Shown here: piece after piece, positions 44,094 to 51,874 of the stretch
Layout: each line of letters opens with the position of its first letter
How positions within the stretch are numbered: the stretch's first letter is position 1
NCBI RefSeq assembly: GCF_012641515.1
Contig: NZ_JABAHY010000016.1
Location: 1-53,192, forward strand
Reading direction: 5' to 3'
Source of the DNA: Nesterenkonia sedimenti
Lineage (GTDB): Bacteria; Actinomycetota; Actinomycetes; Actinomycetales; Micrococcaceae
DNA: 53,192 nucleotides
The notes under the pieces: model-generated
The model's database searches: none
Told to the model about the DNA's origin: nothing
What the model saw: the letters and a program-made list of their open reading frames with translations, nothing else
Translations under genes and position numbers: made by a program

Positions 44094-44683
44094 TGACCGC
44101 TCCACGTATCGGAGTTCTGTCCCTGCAGGGCGCAGTCGCCGAGCATGAGCGCGCTCTGCGCTCTGCCGGGGCAGAGGTCACCAAAGTACGCCGACCGGCT
44201 GAGCTGGAGGGCCTGCACGGTCTGGTAGTCCCCGGTGGAGAATCCACCACGATGGCCCGCCTGGCCTCACCGGTGAATCTCATGCCGGCCATCCGCGAGC
44301 GTCACCAGGAGGGTATGGCGCTGTTCGGCACCTGTGCGGGAATGATCCTGATGGCCAATGAGATCACCGATGCCGAGGCTCTGGAGGGCTTCGACCGAAT
44401 CACCGGGCTCGACGTCGTCGTACGCCGCAATGGCTACGGCAGCCAGCTGGACTCCTTTGAGGACAACCTCGAGGTCACCGGACTGGAGACTCCCCTGCCG
44501 GCAGTCTTCATCCGCGCCCCCATCGTCGAGGATGTCCGCGCCGGAGTCGACGTCCTGGCCGAGGCCCAGGGACGACCGGTGGCTGTGCGGCAGGAAGGAA
44601 TGCTGGCTGCCAGCTTCCACCCCGAACTCACCCCGGACCACCGACTGCACCGGTACTTCGTGGACTCCGTCGTCGGCTCCTGA
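44093..44683 (+). CDS. pdxT: Pyridoxal 5'-phosphate synthase glutaminase subunit PdxT
   Basis: A 196-residue glutamine amidotransferase that supplies ammonia to PdxS through a channel. The oxyanion-loop PGGESTTMA (about 47-55), nucleophile Cys81 (FGTCAGMI) and C-terminal His-Glu (SFHPEL) form the triad region. LSLQGAVAEH is the family start. The ATG at 44093 overlaps the pdxS stop, giving coupling; the GTG at 44090 is possible. The full pair indicates a working de novo PLP pathway, as pdxST are the only two genes needed. Confidence 0.96.
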   Translation: MTAPRIGVLSLQGAVAEHERALRSAGAEVTKVRRPAELEGLHGLVVPGGESTTMARLASPVNLMPAIRERHQEGMALFGTCAGMILMANEITDAEALEGFDRITGLDVVVRRNGYGSQLDSFEDNLEVTGLETPLPAVFIRAPIVEDVRAGVDVLAEAQGRPVAVRQEGMLAASFHPELTPDHRLHRYFVDSVVGS

Positions 44684-44751
44684 AACACTCGTCTCTGAAT
44701 AAGAACCGATCCTGACCGCTTCCAGCCCTTGACTTATTGAGGAGCATCTCA

Positions 44752-45513
44752 GTGCCAGTGGAAACCTCGTCTTCAGCCCGTGCCCGGATCTTCGCCGTCG
44801 GCGGCATCGCGCTGCTCGGCCTGCTGACCGCTTGTGGCGACAATGACGACGCCGATGCGAACGGTGACTCCGCAGCAGAAGAGGAGCGGGCACCGTGGGA
44901 GGGGCCCGAGGACTCCGATGCTGAAGGCGAGGCGAGCGACGGAGATTCCGCAGATGCGGCTCAACCCGCGGCAGCCAATGAGGCCGGCGGCTTCGTCCTG
45001 ACCTCCGCCACTGAGATCGACTCCGATGGGGAAGGCGCCGATGGTGCCCCGCATGTGCTGATCTACAGCGATCCGGGCTGCCCCGCCTGCGCCCAGTTCG
45101 AGGATCTCTACAGCAGCTCCCTGGAGGAGCGGGTGGACAATGGAGACATCACCCTGGAATACCGCAGTGTGGTCTTCGTCGACCCCGAATACTCCGCTGA
45201 TGCTTCCGGTGCATTCGCCTGTATGGCCGAGGAGTCTCCCGAGAAATACCTCGCCTATGTCGGCGAGGTGACCTCCCAGGCTGCTGATCAGTCAAACCGC
45301 GAGATCGAAGATCTGGTCTCCGAGGCTGAGGCTCTGGGTGCCGATATCGGTGAGTGTGTTGAGTCCGGCACCTACAGGGATTTCGCGGAGGCGACCACTG
45401 ACATCGCCACCGATGAGGACGGGATCCGGGGAACTCCAACCGTACTTATCGACGGTGAGCAGCTCTCGGATCTCATGGCGCTGGAGCAGGCTATCGAGGA
45501 TGCCTCCAACTGA
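44752..45513 (+). CDS. DsbA-like thiol oxidoreductase lipoprotein
   Basis: A 253-residue exported lipoprotein. The lipobox LLTAC sets the lipidated Cys at 28. A disordered acidic spacer (about 30-75) is followed by a thioredoxin-like domain of the DsbA/Thioredoxin_4 type with the CxxC active site at 110-113 (DPGCPACAQF) and the cis-Pro loop GIRGTPTVLIDG. Such enzymes introduce or rearrange disulfides in secreted proteins. GAGGAG lies 8 nt before the GTG at 44752, which I prefer over the TTG at 44737. The following paralogous lipoproteins each carry two conserved cysteines and could be substrates (inferred). Confidence 0.88.
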   Translation: MPVETSSSARARIFAVGGIALLGLLTACGDNDDADANGDSAAEEERAPWEGPEDSDAEGEASDGDSADAAQPAAANEAGGFVLTSATEIDSDGEGADGAPHVLIYSDPGCPACAQFEDLYSSSLEERVDNGDITLEYRSVVFVDPEYSADASGAFACMAEESPEKYLAYVGEVTSQAADQSNREIEDLVSEAEALGADIGECVESGTYRDFAEATTDIATDEDGIRGTPTVLIDGEQLSDLMALEQAIEDASN

Positions 45514-45637
45514 GTGGGGCCTTCTGCGGGGACGTCACAATGGAGTCACCGTGGAGCTGGCGTCCAGAAAACTTGCCTAGCGTCATCTGTTAGCGCGGCA
45601 TGAACGGTGTCGTACGAAACGCACGGAAGGAAATGTG

Positions 45638-46084
45638 ATGATGAACACCACCTTGAAGAACCGAAGCAAAGCTCTCGGCGGCACCGCAGCAGTCCTGGGA
45701 CTGCTGACTGTCACTGCCTGCGGCGGCGGAAGCTCCGTTGAGGCCTACTGCGATGTCTGGGAAGACGGCCAGGAGCAGTTCGAGCAGTTCGAGTCCGCCG
45801 ATATGGAGAACTTCGACGAAGTCCTCACCGATGTCGAGTCCATGCTCGATGACGCTGTCGATGCTGCCCCCGATGACATCGAGTCCCAGACTGCGAACAT
45901 GCGGGACGCCATCTCGGCCATCAACGACTTGGACATCGACTTCAGCGATCCCGAGGCCATGATGGACCCCGAGGCCATGGAAGAGCTCGAGCAGCTTGAG
46001 CAGGAGTTCGAGACCATCGAGTCCGACTCTGCGGCTGTTGAGGAGTACGTCGAGGAGAACTGCGAGAACGTCGACCTCAGCTGA
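45638..46084 (+). CDS. Two-cysteine lipoprotein, copy 1
   Basis: A 148-residue lipoprotein (lipobox TVTAC, Cys28). The mature part is acidic and helical, with a YCDVW near the front and an ENCENVDLS end; these give a conserved cysteine pair. The central segment (ANMRDAISAINDLDIDFSDP) is shared with copy 2 at 47207. The family was not recognised and no function is known. GGAAGGA precedes the ATG at 45638. The inverted serine-hydrolase gene follows it with 10 bp between their ends. Confidence 0.8.
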   Translation: MMNTTLKNRSKALGGTAAVLGLLTVTACGGGSSVEAYCDVWEDGQEQFEQFESADMENFDEVLTDVESMLDDAVDAAPDDIESQTANMRDAISAINDLDIDFSDPEAMMDPEAMEELEQLEQEFETIESDSAAVEEYVEENCENVDLS

Positions 46085-46094
46085 GGACTAGTTC

Positions 46095-47168
46095 TCAGTC
46101 TAGGGATTGGATGAGCTGCCAGCCCAGCTCTGTGTTCTGGTAGGCGTAGTTGGTCAATATCACCACGCCGAGATCCTCCTCGGGATCGATGAAGACGATA
46201 CTGGCGTATCCGTTGGAGATCCCGTTGTGCCAGAGGTAGTCGCCGTCGGCAGCCCATCCGAGTCCCATCCGGGGTTCCACATCTGTGGGCTCCAAGGCAG
46301 TCATCCCTGGGGCCTCGCCCCGGTGGATGGCCTGCATCAGCTGCACCCAGTCCTCTGTGCTGGAGCGCAGCGAGGATGAGGGGCTAAAGGCCTCAGAGGC
46401 GAAGCTCTCCACCTCTCCCCCATTCGAATAGCCTTCGATCAGCAGCTCATCGGAGTCATGGCCCCGGTGGTCGGAGGCGAAAGTCTCTTCCATCCCCACT
46501 GGTTCAGTGAGCCGCTCGGCAAGCAGATCTTCATAGCTCATCCCAGCCTGGGCTGCTAGGGCATGCCCCAGCAGGGAGGTCCCCATATTCGAGTATTCAT
46601 AGCTTCCCGGGGAGCCCAGCGACTGCTGGGTTGCCAGGTCGATGAGCCCATCGGCAGTGATCGGATACGGGTTCCGCCCCTGTGCCCGCCAGCCGTCTGA
46701 TTCTTCGTCATAGTCCTCTGCTGTAGGCACTAGGGGCAGTCCCGAGGTGTGGGTGGCCAGTTCCAGCAGAGTCACCCCACCGACTTCAGTCTCAGCCAGC
46801 TCAGGCAGCAGCTGACCGAGCTCGTCTTGGAGGTCTACTTCTCCCCGGTCTTCGGCATCAGCCAGAAGCATCCCGGTCAGCGGCTTGGACATTGAGGCGA
46901 TCTCGAAGACAGTGTCCATATCTGCCCCATCGGTTGAAGCTGTGATCACTTCTTCCCCGTCGACGACGGCCACTACTGCTTCCTCGGGAAAGGCTTGGTC
47001 ATTGTCCTCGATGAACCCAGCCAGTTCCTCCTCAGTCACCGGGGTCTCCACCACCGATTCTCCCCCACATGCGGTCAGGGTCAGGAGACCGACTGTAAAA
47101 GTGGCCCAAATCCCTCGACCTGCGGCGGCCCGGCGCGATGTCTGCAATGTCTCCCGCAATATCTCCAT
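46095..47168 (-). CDS. Beta-lactamase/class C-like serine hydrolase lipoprotein
   Basis: A 357-residue lipoprotein (LTLTAC, Cys34) of the beta-lactamase/D-alanyl-D-alanine carboxypeptidase-like superfamily. The SxxK motif is SMSK at 92-95, the YxN motif is YSNMG, and the third box is HNG in place of KTG. These proteins act on peptidoglycan-like peptides or esters; true beta-lactamase activity is not shown by the sequence. It is oriented against its neighbours and lies between copies 1 and 2 of the two-cysteine lipoproteins. Its start is 38 bp from the truncated copy 2. Confidence 0.88.
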   Translation of the reverse strand: MEILRETLQTSRRAAAGRGIWATFTVGLLTLTACGGESVVETPVTEEELAGFIEDNDQAFPEEAVVAVVDGEEVITASTDGADMDTVFEIASMSKPLTGMLLADAEDRGEVDLQDELGQLLPELAETEVGGVTLLELATHTSGLPLVPTAEDYDEESDGWRAQGRNPYPITADGLIDLATQQSLGSPGSYEYSNMGTSLLGHALAAQAGMSYEDLLAERLTEPVGMEETFASDHRGHDSDELLIEGYSNGGEVESFASEAFSPSSSLRSSTEDWVQLMQAIHRGEAPGMTALEPTDVEPRMGLGWAADGDYLWHNGISNGYASIVFIDPEEDLGVVILTNYAYQNTELGWQLIQSLD

Positions 47169-47206
47169 GCCCTCTACGAATGCTCGGTAAGCTTCAAGTG
47201 TAGTTT

Positions 47207-47608
47207 TTGGATGTGGAGGCTCCTCAGGAGGAGGATTCCGCCGAGGAGGCGCCGGAGCGTTCTGTGGATGCCTATTGCGAGATCTGGCGGAACGGCGAGG
47301 AAGCCTTTTCGGATGCCAACTCAGCAGAGCTCGAGGACTACGCTGAGGCCCTGGAGAATCTTGAGACTGTGCTCCACGAGGCCACGCAGGCTGCTCCGAA
47401 TGAGATCGTCTCCGAGACTGCGAATATGCGCAATGCCATCACCTCCATCAGGAACCTCAATATCGACTTCACTGATCCCGATCTCGAGGATGATCCCCAG
47501 CTCCAGGATGAGATGCAGCAGTTGGAGCAGGAGTTCGACGATCTGGATGAGGACTCTGACGCGGTCGGTGAGTTCGTCGATGAAAACTGCGAGAACGTGG
47601 ATCTGTGA
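47207..47608 (+). pseudogene. Two-cysteine lipoprotein copy 2 lacking its signal sequence
   Basis: A 133-residue frame with the same mature body as copy 1 and copy 3: EAPERSVDAYCEIW at the front, ANMRNAITSIRNLNIDF in the centre, and ENCENVDL at the end. The lipobox and signal peptide are gone: a TAG stands just upstream, the possible starts TTG 47207 and GTG 47213 lack a ribosome site, and the sequence begins inside what should be the mature protein. The inverted serine-hydrolase gene begins 38 bp upstream, suggesting that its arrival or an associated deletion cut off the front. It is probably not secreted and may be unexpressed. Confidence 0.75.
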
Positions 47609-47618
47609 GGAGACTCCA

Positions 47619-48149
47619 ATGAATTTCACCTCTGAACTGAACAAGCCTCTGTGGGGTTCCCTCGCTGCGCTTTCCCTAGTGGATCTGACAGCCTGCGGTG
47701 GCGAGGATGAGTCTGAGGGCGACTCCGGCACTGCAGGCGGACCCTTCGCGGACGGCTCCGCTGATACCGGCAATGACGCAGATGAGGCTCCGGAGCGTTC
47801 TGTCCAGACCTATTGCAAGGTGTGGTCAGATTTCGAATCCTGGGCTGACGGGGTCGATGACAGTGATATGTCCCAGCTGGGCGTACTCGTCGAGGAGCTA
47901 GTCGATTCGCTGAACCGCAGTGCTGAGGTCGCACCCGAGGAGATCCAGGAGGAGTCTGAACGGGCGGCAGATGCCTATTCTCGTGTCATCGCCGAAATCG
48001 ACACCGATGATCCCGATACCTTCATGACCCCAGAGTTCCAGGACACGATCGATGAGATCGAAGCCGACTTCGAGGATCTCGACGGCGATTTCGAAACTAT
48101 CGAGTCCTATATTCAGCAGGAATGCGGGTTAGACCCCAATGAGCTCTGA
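47619..48149 (+). CDS. Two-cysteine lipoprotein, copy 3
   Basis: A 176-residue lipoprotein (lipobox LTAC, Cys26; an unusual Asp at 22 in the hydrophobic part). It carries EAPERSVQTYCKVW and an end with QECGLDPNEL, so two extra cysteines are again kept at matching places. The middle is more diverged from copies 1 and 2. The ATG at 47619 follows GAGGAG at 47607-47612, and overlaps closely with the end of copy 2. Function unknown; it converges with the amidase gene, 14 bp apart. Confidence 0.78.
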   Translation: MNFTSELNKPLWGSLAALSLVDLTACGGEDESEGDSGTAGGPFADGSADTGNDADEAPERSVQTYCKVWSDFESWADGVDDSDMSQLGVLVEELVDSLNRSAEVAPEEIQEESERAADAYSRVIAEIDTDDPDTFMTPEFQDTIDEIEADFEDLDGDFETIESYIQQECGLDPNEL

Positions 48150-48163
48150 GGACGCCTGAGAGC

Positions 48164-49024
48164 TTACTCCTCTGTGATCTCCTCTTGGGTCTCGGCCCAA
48201 GAGAGAAGTCCGTTGTGAAGGGCGTCGGCATAGCGCTGGCGCCCTTCTTCCGTTTCCATGACCGCGCTTTCCTCCGCATGGCGCATTTCGCCCAGCTCCA
48301 TCATCACTGCCGGAACCTCAGCCCAGTTCAGGCCAGCGATATCACTGCGCTGGGAGATCCCTCCGGGGATGAGGTTGGATTCATCGAAGCCTTCCTGCGC
48401 CAGCCCCTCATTGAGGTGCTCGGCGACTTCAAGGGAGGGCTCTCCCTGCGCCGCGTTCAGCGGTGGGTCGGAGACAATGGCGAAATAACCGGAGTAGCTG
48501 GGATCGCTGCCATTGGCGTGGATGGAGACATACACATCGGCTCCCACCTCCTGGGGGAACTGGCCCCGTTCATCCACGCAGGGACCAAAGGCTTCGTCAT
48601 TCTCCCGAGTGAGACGGACCTCGGCCCCGTCCTCCTCCAACAGCTCGGTGAGCCGTTGGCTGACGTCCCAGTTGAAGGCGTGTTCGGTGTAACCGCTATT
48701 GGTCGAGGCACCTACCGCCTGGCAGTCCTTCCACCCGCCGCGGCCGTCGTCGACTTGAGTCTGGGCTTTTTGGGGGTCAGCAGCAATACCACCGGCATGT
48801 CCTGGGTCGAGGGCGATATGAACCCCATCCAAGGGGCCTGCTTCGGGCTCCTGTGCAGACTCGTCACCCTCCACACCTGCATCCGCACCCTCGGGAACTG
48901 ACGTTTCAACAGCCTCGGGACTGTCTTCCTGCTCGCCCTCAGGGGCGGCAAACATATTCGCACAGCCCAATACCCCGAGGAGCATCACTGGGGGCAGGAG
49001 CAGACGTGTTGACGTCGTCATCAT
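48164..49024 (-). CDS. N-acetylmuramoyl-L-alanine amidase-like lipoprotein
   Basis: A 286-residue lipoprotein (lipobox GVLGC, Cys21 with the ATG at 49024). After an acidic spacer, the Amidase_3 domain opens with VHIALDPGHAGGIAADP, which carries the zinc His. VSQRLTELLEEDGAEVRLTRE, ADVYVSIHANGSDPSYSG with the second His, and the C-terminal PAVMMELGEM with the catalytic Glu follow. It cleaves the amide between N-acetylmuramic acid and the stem peptide of peptidoglycan. The segment between the first two motifs is longer than usual, with a Gly/Asp-rich insert (about 95-115). GGGGGAG lies upstream of the start. Confidence 0.88.
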   Translation of the reverse strand: MMTTSTRLLLPPVMLLGVLGCANMFAAPEGEQEDSPEAVETSVPEGADAGVEGDESAQEPEAGPLDGVHIALDPGHAGGIAADPQKAQTQVDDGRGGWKDCQAVGASTNSGYTEHAFNWDVSQRLTELLEEDGAEVRLTRENDEAFGPCVDERGQFPQEVGADVYVSIHANGSDPSYSGYFAIVSDPPLNAAQGEPSLEVAEHLNEGLAQEGFDESNLIPGGISQRSDIAGLNWAEVPAVMMELGEMRHAEESAVMETEEGRQRYADALHNGLLSWAETQEEITEE

Positions 49025-49100
49025 CTGATGCGCTCCCCCCGCTGCCGCCATAACTCAAGCCTAGTCAGATGAGGCCACGAATCGGGCTCCCCCACGCCCC

Positions 49101-49290
49101 TTAGCCGACTTGATCGATCAGTTTCTCGGCGGCGGCCTTTGCAGTGGCCACTGCCTGCGGAAAATCTCCTACGGAGTAGAGCACGGCAGCCCCCTCGTGG
49201 AGAGCCAGCAACTGTTCGGCAAGCGCTTCGACCGAATCACCGTGGGATTCTGCCAAGAGGTCCTGGAACCCGAGGACGCAGCCGACGGTG
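49101..49290 (-). pseudogene. C-terminal remnant of a TetR-family regulator
   Basis: On the minus strand, a frame ends at a TAA (49101-49103) and reads back as EALAEQLLALHEGAAVLYSV, then GDFPQAVATAKAAAEKLIDQ. This is the pattern of the C-terminal helix of TetR-type regulators. The upstream part (to about 49290) merges into sequence that is coding for another protein on the opposite strand, and no DNA-binding domain or start is found. It is a fragment. Recognition is by pattern only. Confidence 0.5.
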
Positions 49291-49691
49291 ACTTCACCGT
49301 GGTCGTCATCGGGCCCGATGGTGAGGAGACCAGCACCGGGCTGACTGTCGTCACACCTCCCGAGGATGACGATGACGATGAGGAGCCCTGGCCGACTCCC
49401 ACGGACGAGGAGCCTTCACCGACGCCGACCGATGAGGAGCCCTCGCCTACCCCGACGGATGAGGAGCCAACCCCGACTCCGACCGAGGATGAGGATCCCT
49501 CACCCTCGCCCACGGATGACGGAACTCCCTCTCCCACGGACGAGCCCACCGATGATCCGGCTGACGACTACAAGGATCCCGGCAGTGGACTTGCCACTAC
49601 CGGTACAACGGCAGGTCTCATCGGCCTGGTCGCCCTGGGACTCATCGGAGCAGGTCTCATCCTGATCCGCCGCAGGAGCGCACTGGAGTAA
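49257..49691 (+). pseudogene. C-terminal remnant of an LPxTG-like surface protein
   Basis: An open frame with the C-terminal plan of a cell-wall-anchored surface protein: part of a beta-sandwich (GDFTVVVIGPDGEETSTGLT), an acidic spacer, a tandem Asp/Glu-Pro-Thr repeat (DEEPSPTPT, four or more units, about 49385-49500), a sortase-like LATTG, a membrane helix, and a basic tail (RRRS). The expected N-terminal secretion signal and main domains are missing; the frame upstream of about 49257 runs into antisense sequence of the TetR remnant. It is therefore probably a gene fragment. The frame extends open to 49110 without an SD start. Confidence 0.6.
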
Positions 49692-49707
49692 ACTCCGCCG
49701 GCGCCTA

Positions 49708-49747
49708 ATAGTTGACCCCCCGTCCAGCTGGGCGGGGGGTCAACTAT
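49708..49747. terminator. Strong terminator hairpin
   Basis: ATAGTTGACCCCCCG (49708-49722) pairs with CGGGGGGTCAACTAT (49733-49747) around a 10-nt loop, a 15-bp stem. It follows the surface-protein remnant by 16 bp and lies 22 bp before the end of the convergent dipeptidase gene, so it could end both. Confidence 0.8.
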
Positions 49748-49769
49748 GTTCTGGGTAGCCTCTGAGGCG

Positions 49770-51692
49770 CTACTTACTCGTCCGGCTAGCTCGGTTTCGC
49801 ATCACCAGTGCGACGATGGCACCGCCGATCACTAGACCGACGAAACCGGCCACAGCCGAGGCGACACCTTCACCAGTGCCGTTGGACCCGGTGGCTCCTG
49901 CCTGGTCAGCGCTGTCGCCCAGAGCATCGGGGTGACCAGAGATTCGGGCCGCAGAGTAGTCCGGCACATCATCCGGGCTGCCGTAGTCACCTGCACGCTC
50001 CAGAGTGTTGCCATCTGCCCAGCCGCCACCGACATCGCAGTGGATCCGGTCCCGGGCGCTCTCCTCGCTGCGCAGCTCCATGGACTGAGAACGCTCCGAG
50101 GCTGTCTCTCCATCCTCAACATCGACCTCAGGCTGGTGGATTCCACCATCGGCACGGGAGGCTGCGAGCACATCGTCCAGGAGGTGGTTGCCCAGAGCCA
50201 GTCCATGCAGGGCCCGCTCATAGGAGTAGTCGGTCAGCACCTCTGAGGCGTCGTCGCTCTCTACTGCCTCAGCCAGCACCTCATCCCATTCCTCCCGGGA
50301 CTGCGCGTCGAAGCCTTCCAGGGCGGTGGTCACCTCACCGAGGTGCTCATCCGGACTGGCGCAGGCGGCGTACATCAGACGCTTGTACGTCTGTGTGGCG
50401 TACTCCGTGGCCTCCTGCTCGGCGAACTCCGGATCGAGGTAGGTCGATGCAGAATCCGAGGTGAGGTAGCGGTGCTGGGTGTACTCAACCGGCAGTTCCT
50501 CAGTACCGATGGCGATCGGGATATACGGTGCGGTGGCCGCAGCAGTCGGTGCCAGCCACAGGGTCGCCAGATCCGGATCCTCAAGATCGTCCCGGAGCTC
50601 GGCAACCTGTCCATAACCAGCCCGGTCATCGGACCAACGGGGGTCCCGCACCAGGCGCAGCATGTCATCGAGGCTGAAGTCCTCGAACTGCGCGATCTCC
50701 TCTTCCAAGGAGATGGGATTGCGGTAGGGGGCAGGATCCTCGGGGTCCACAGTCTCGTTGACCTCGAACTCCTCAGCGGGGAACGGCTGCCCGTAGACAT
50801 CCTGGAGGTTGAAGGTCTCATCCTCCTCGGGGTCGTACCAGCCCTGCTCCTCGGCAAAGTCCACGAGGTTCTCCGAGCCCATGAAGTCGGGATGGTCCTC
50901 CTCGACGGCTTCCACCGGGAAGTCCTGGATATAACCGGGGTAGGAAACCCGGATATCGTCAGGTCCCAGGCGCTCAGCCGCCCAGAGCCCCTCGCCTCCG
51001 GAGAACTGCACCAGCACCCAGCCTTCATTCTCATCGGCGAACATATGCGAGTTTCCGCCATAGGTGGTGTAACCATGCTCATCGATCAGTTCACCGATGA
51101 TCTCCACAGCCTCACGGGAGGTGGTGGCCCGCTCCATGGCGATCCGGGAGAGATCTGAATACTGCGGGCCGGTCTGGTCCTCCGGGGTCATCTCCCAGAG
51201 TTCCTCACGGGAGTTGGACCAGACATCGCGGCCGGCCACATTATGTTCGTTCAGCCCGCCGTTCATCAGCGGCGCGGGGAATCCTGCGAACTCAGAGTAG
51301 TTCGAGGTGATGTACCGGTGGGTCTGCTCTGCCTGCGGGATCTCAGTGAGCTCACCGGGCATATCCGCATCCTCAGTGGCACCCACGGTGATGGTGGAGC
51401 CTTCGGGATGATCCTGTGCGGGCACAATCTCCACCCAGTGGCTGGATGGTTCGTGGCCGAACCCGCCGAGAAGGGTATGCCCATCGGCGGTGTGTTCCTT
51501 ACCTACGTAGAAGGCGATCGACTTATCCGGATCATTCAGTGCCGGAGCGGGAACCTCCTGGTCCCCCGGCTCCCCCTCGGCGTTCTGGGTCTCCGCCGAT
51601 GAGGCAGGAACCGCCAGAGTCAGGGCAAGTGTGGCTGCACCTGCAATGGCTCCTGTCCGGATATAGCGTCTCTTCCAGTTCAGTACCGTCAC
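49770..51692 (-). CDS. C69-family dipeptidase-like exported protein
   Basis: A 640-residue exported enzyme. A signal peptide (cleavage near ASSA-E, 32-34) is followed by the catalytic domain, and a C-terminal membrane helix (about 605-630) with basic tail. The peptidase C69 (PepD) Ntn-hydrolase pattern is KSIAFYVGKEHTADGHTLLG, then HEPSSHW and NSHMFADENEGWVLVQF. In C69 the nucleophile is usually Cys at the start of the FYVGK strand; here Ser58 sits in that position. The GTG start follows AAGGAGATAC. Its role is likely cleavage of extracellular dipeptides, but the altered nucleophile makes the reaction uncertain. Confidence 0.82.
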   Translation of the reverse strand: MTVLNWKRRYIRTGAIAGAATLALTLAVPASSAETQNAEGEPGDQEVPAPALNDPDKSIAFYVGKEHTADGHTLLGGFGHEPSSHWVEIVPAQDHPEGSTITVGATEDADMPGELTEIPQAEQTHRYITSNYSEFAGFPAPLMNGGLNEHNVAGRDVWSNSREELWEMTPEDQTGPQYSDLSRIAMERATTSREAVEIIGELIDEHGYTTYGGNSHMFADENEGWVLVQFSGGEGLWAAERLGPDDIRVSYPGYIQDFPVEAVEEDHPDFMGSENLVDFAEEQGWYDPEEDETFNLQDVYGQPFPAEEFEVNETVDPEDPAPYRNPISLEEEIAQFEDFSLDDMLRLVRDPRWSDDRAGYGQVAELRDDLEDPDLATLWLAPTAAATAPYIPIAIGTEELPVEYTQHRYLTSDSASTYLDPEFAEQEATEYATQTYKRLMYAACASPDEHLGEVTTALEGFDAQSREEWDEVLAEAVESDDASEVLTDYSYERALHGLALGNHLLDDVLAASRADGGIHQPEVDVEDGETASERSQSMELRSEESARDRIHCDVGGGWADGNTLERAGDYGSPDDVPDYSAARISGHPDALGDSADQAGATGSNGTGEGVASAVAGFVGLVIGGAIVALVMRNRASRTSK

Positions 51693-51774
51693 GTATCTCC
51701 TTGTGATGTTGTTATCTCTCTGAACCCAAAATCACGACGACGACGCCCACCCATCAAGAGGAAGGCTCCATCGC

Positions 51775-51801
51775 GGGTTATAGGCCAAAAACGTGTTGCT
51801 G
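51775..51801 (+). repeat. Left terminal inverted repeat of the IS
   Basis: GGGTTATAGG-CCAAAAACGTGTTGCTG; pairs with the right end with two mismatches (positions 11 and 14). Confidence 0.85.
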
Positions 51802-51874
51802 AGTAGCCCTGCTTCCCAACACTGGAGCGGCAGGATCACCATCGGCATACTCTCCAGGCGTATATCCCTGAAGG

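Noticed and set aside
46995-47640. One long plus-strand frame fused through to lipoprotein copy 3
   Set aside because: The frame runs antisense through the serine-hydrolase start and out of phase through copy 2. Its first part is Arg/Ser-rich shadow sequence; only the part from 47619 is a gene.
49385-49500. CRISPR-like tandem repeats
   Set aside because: The repeats are in-frame codons for Asp-Glu-Glu-Pro-x-Pro-Thr-Pro-Thr units with no unique spacers, typical of wall-spanning regions of surface proteins.
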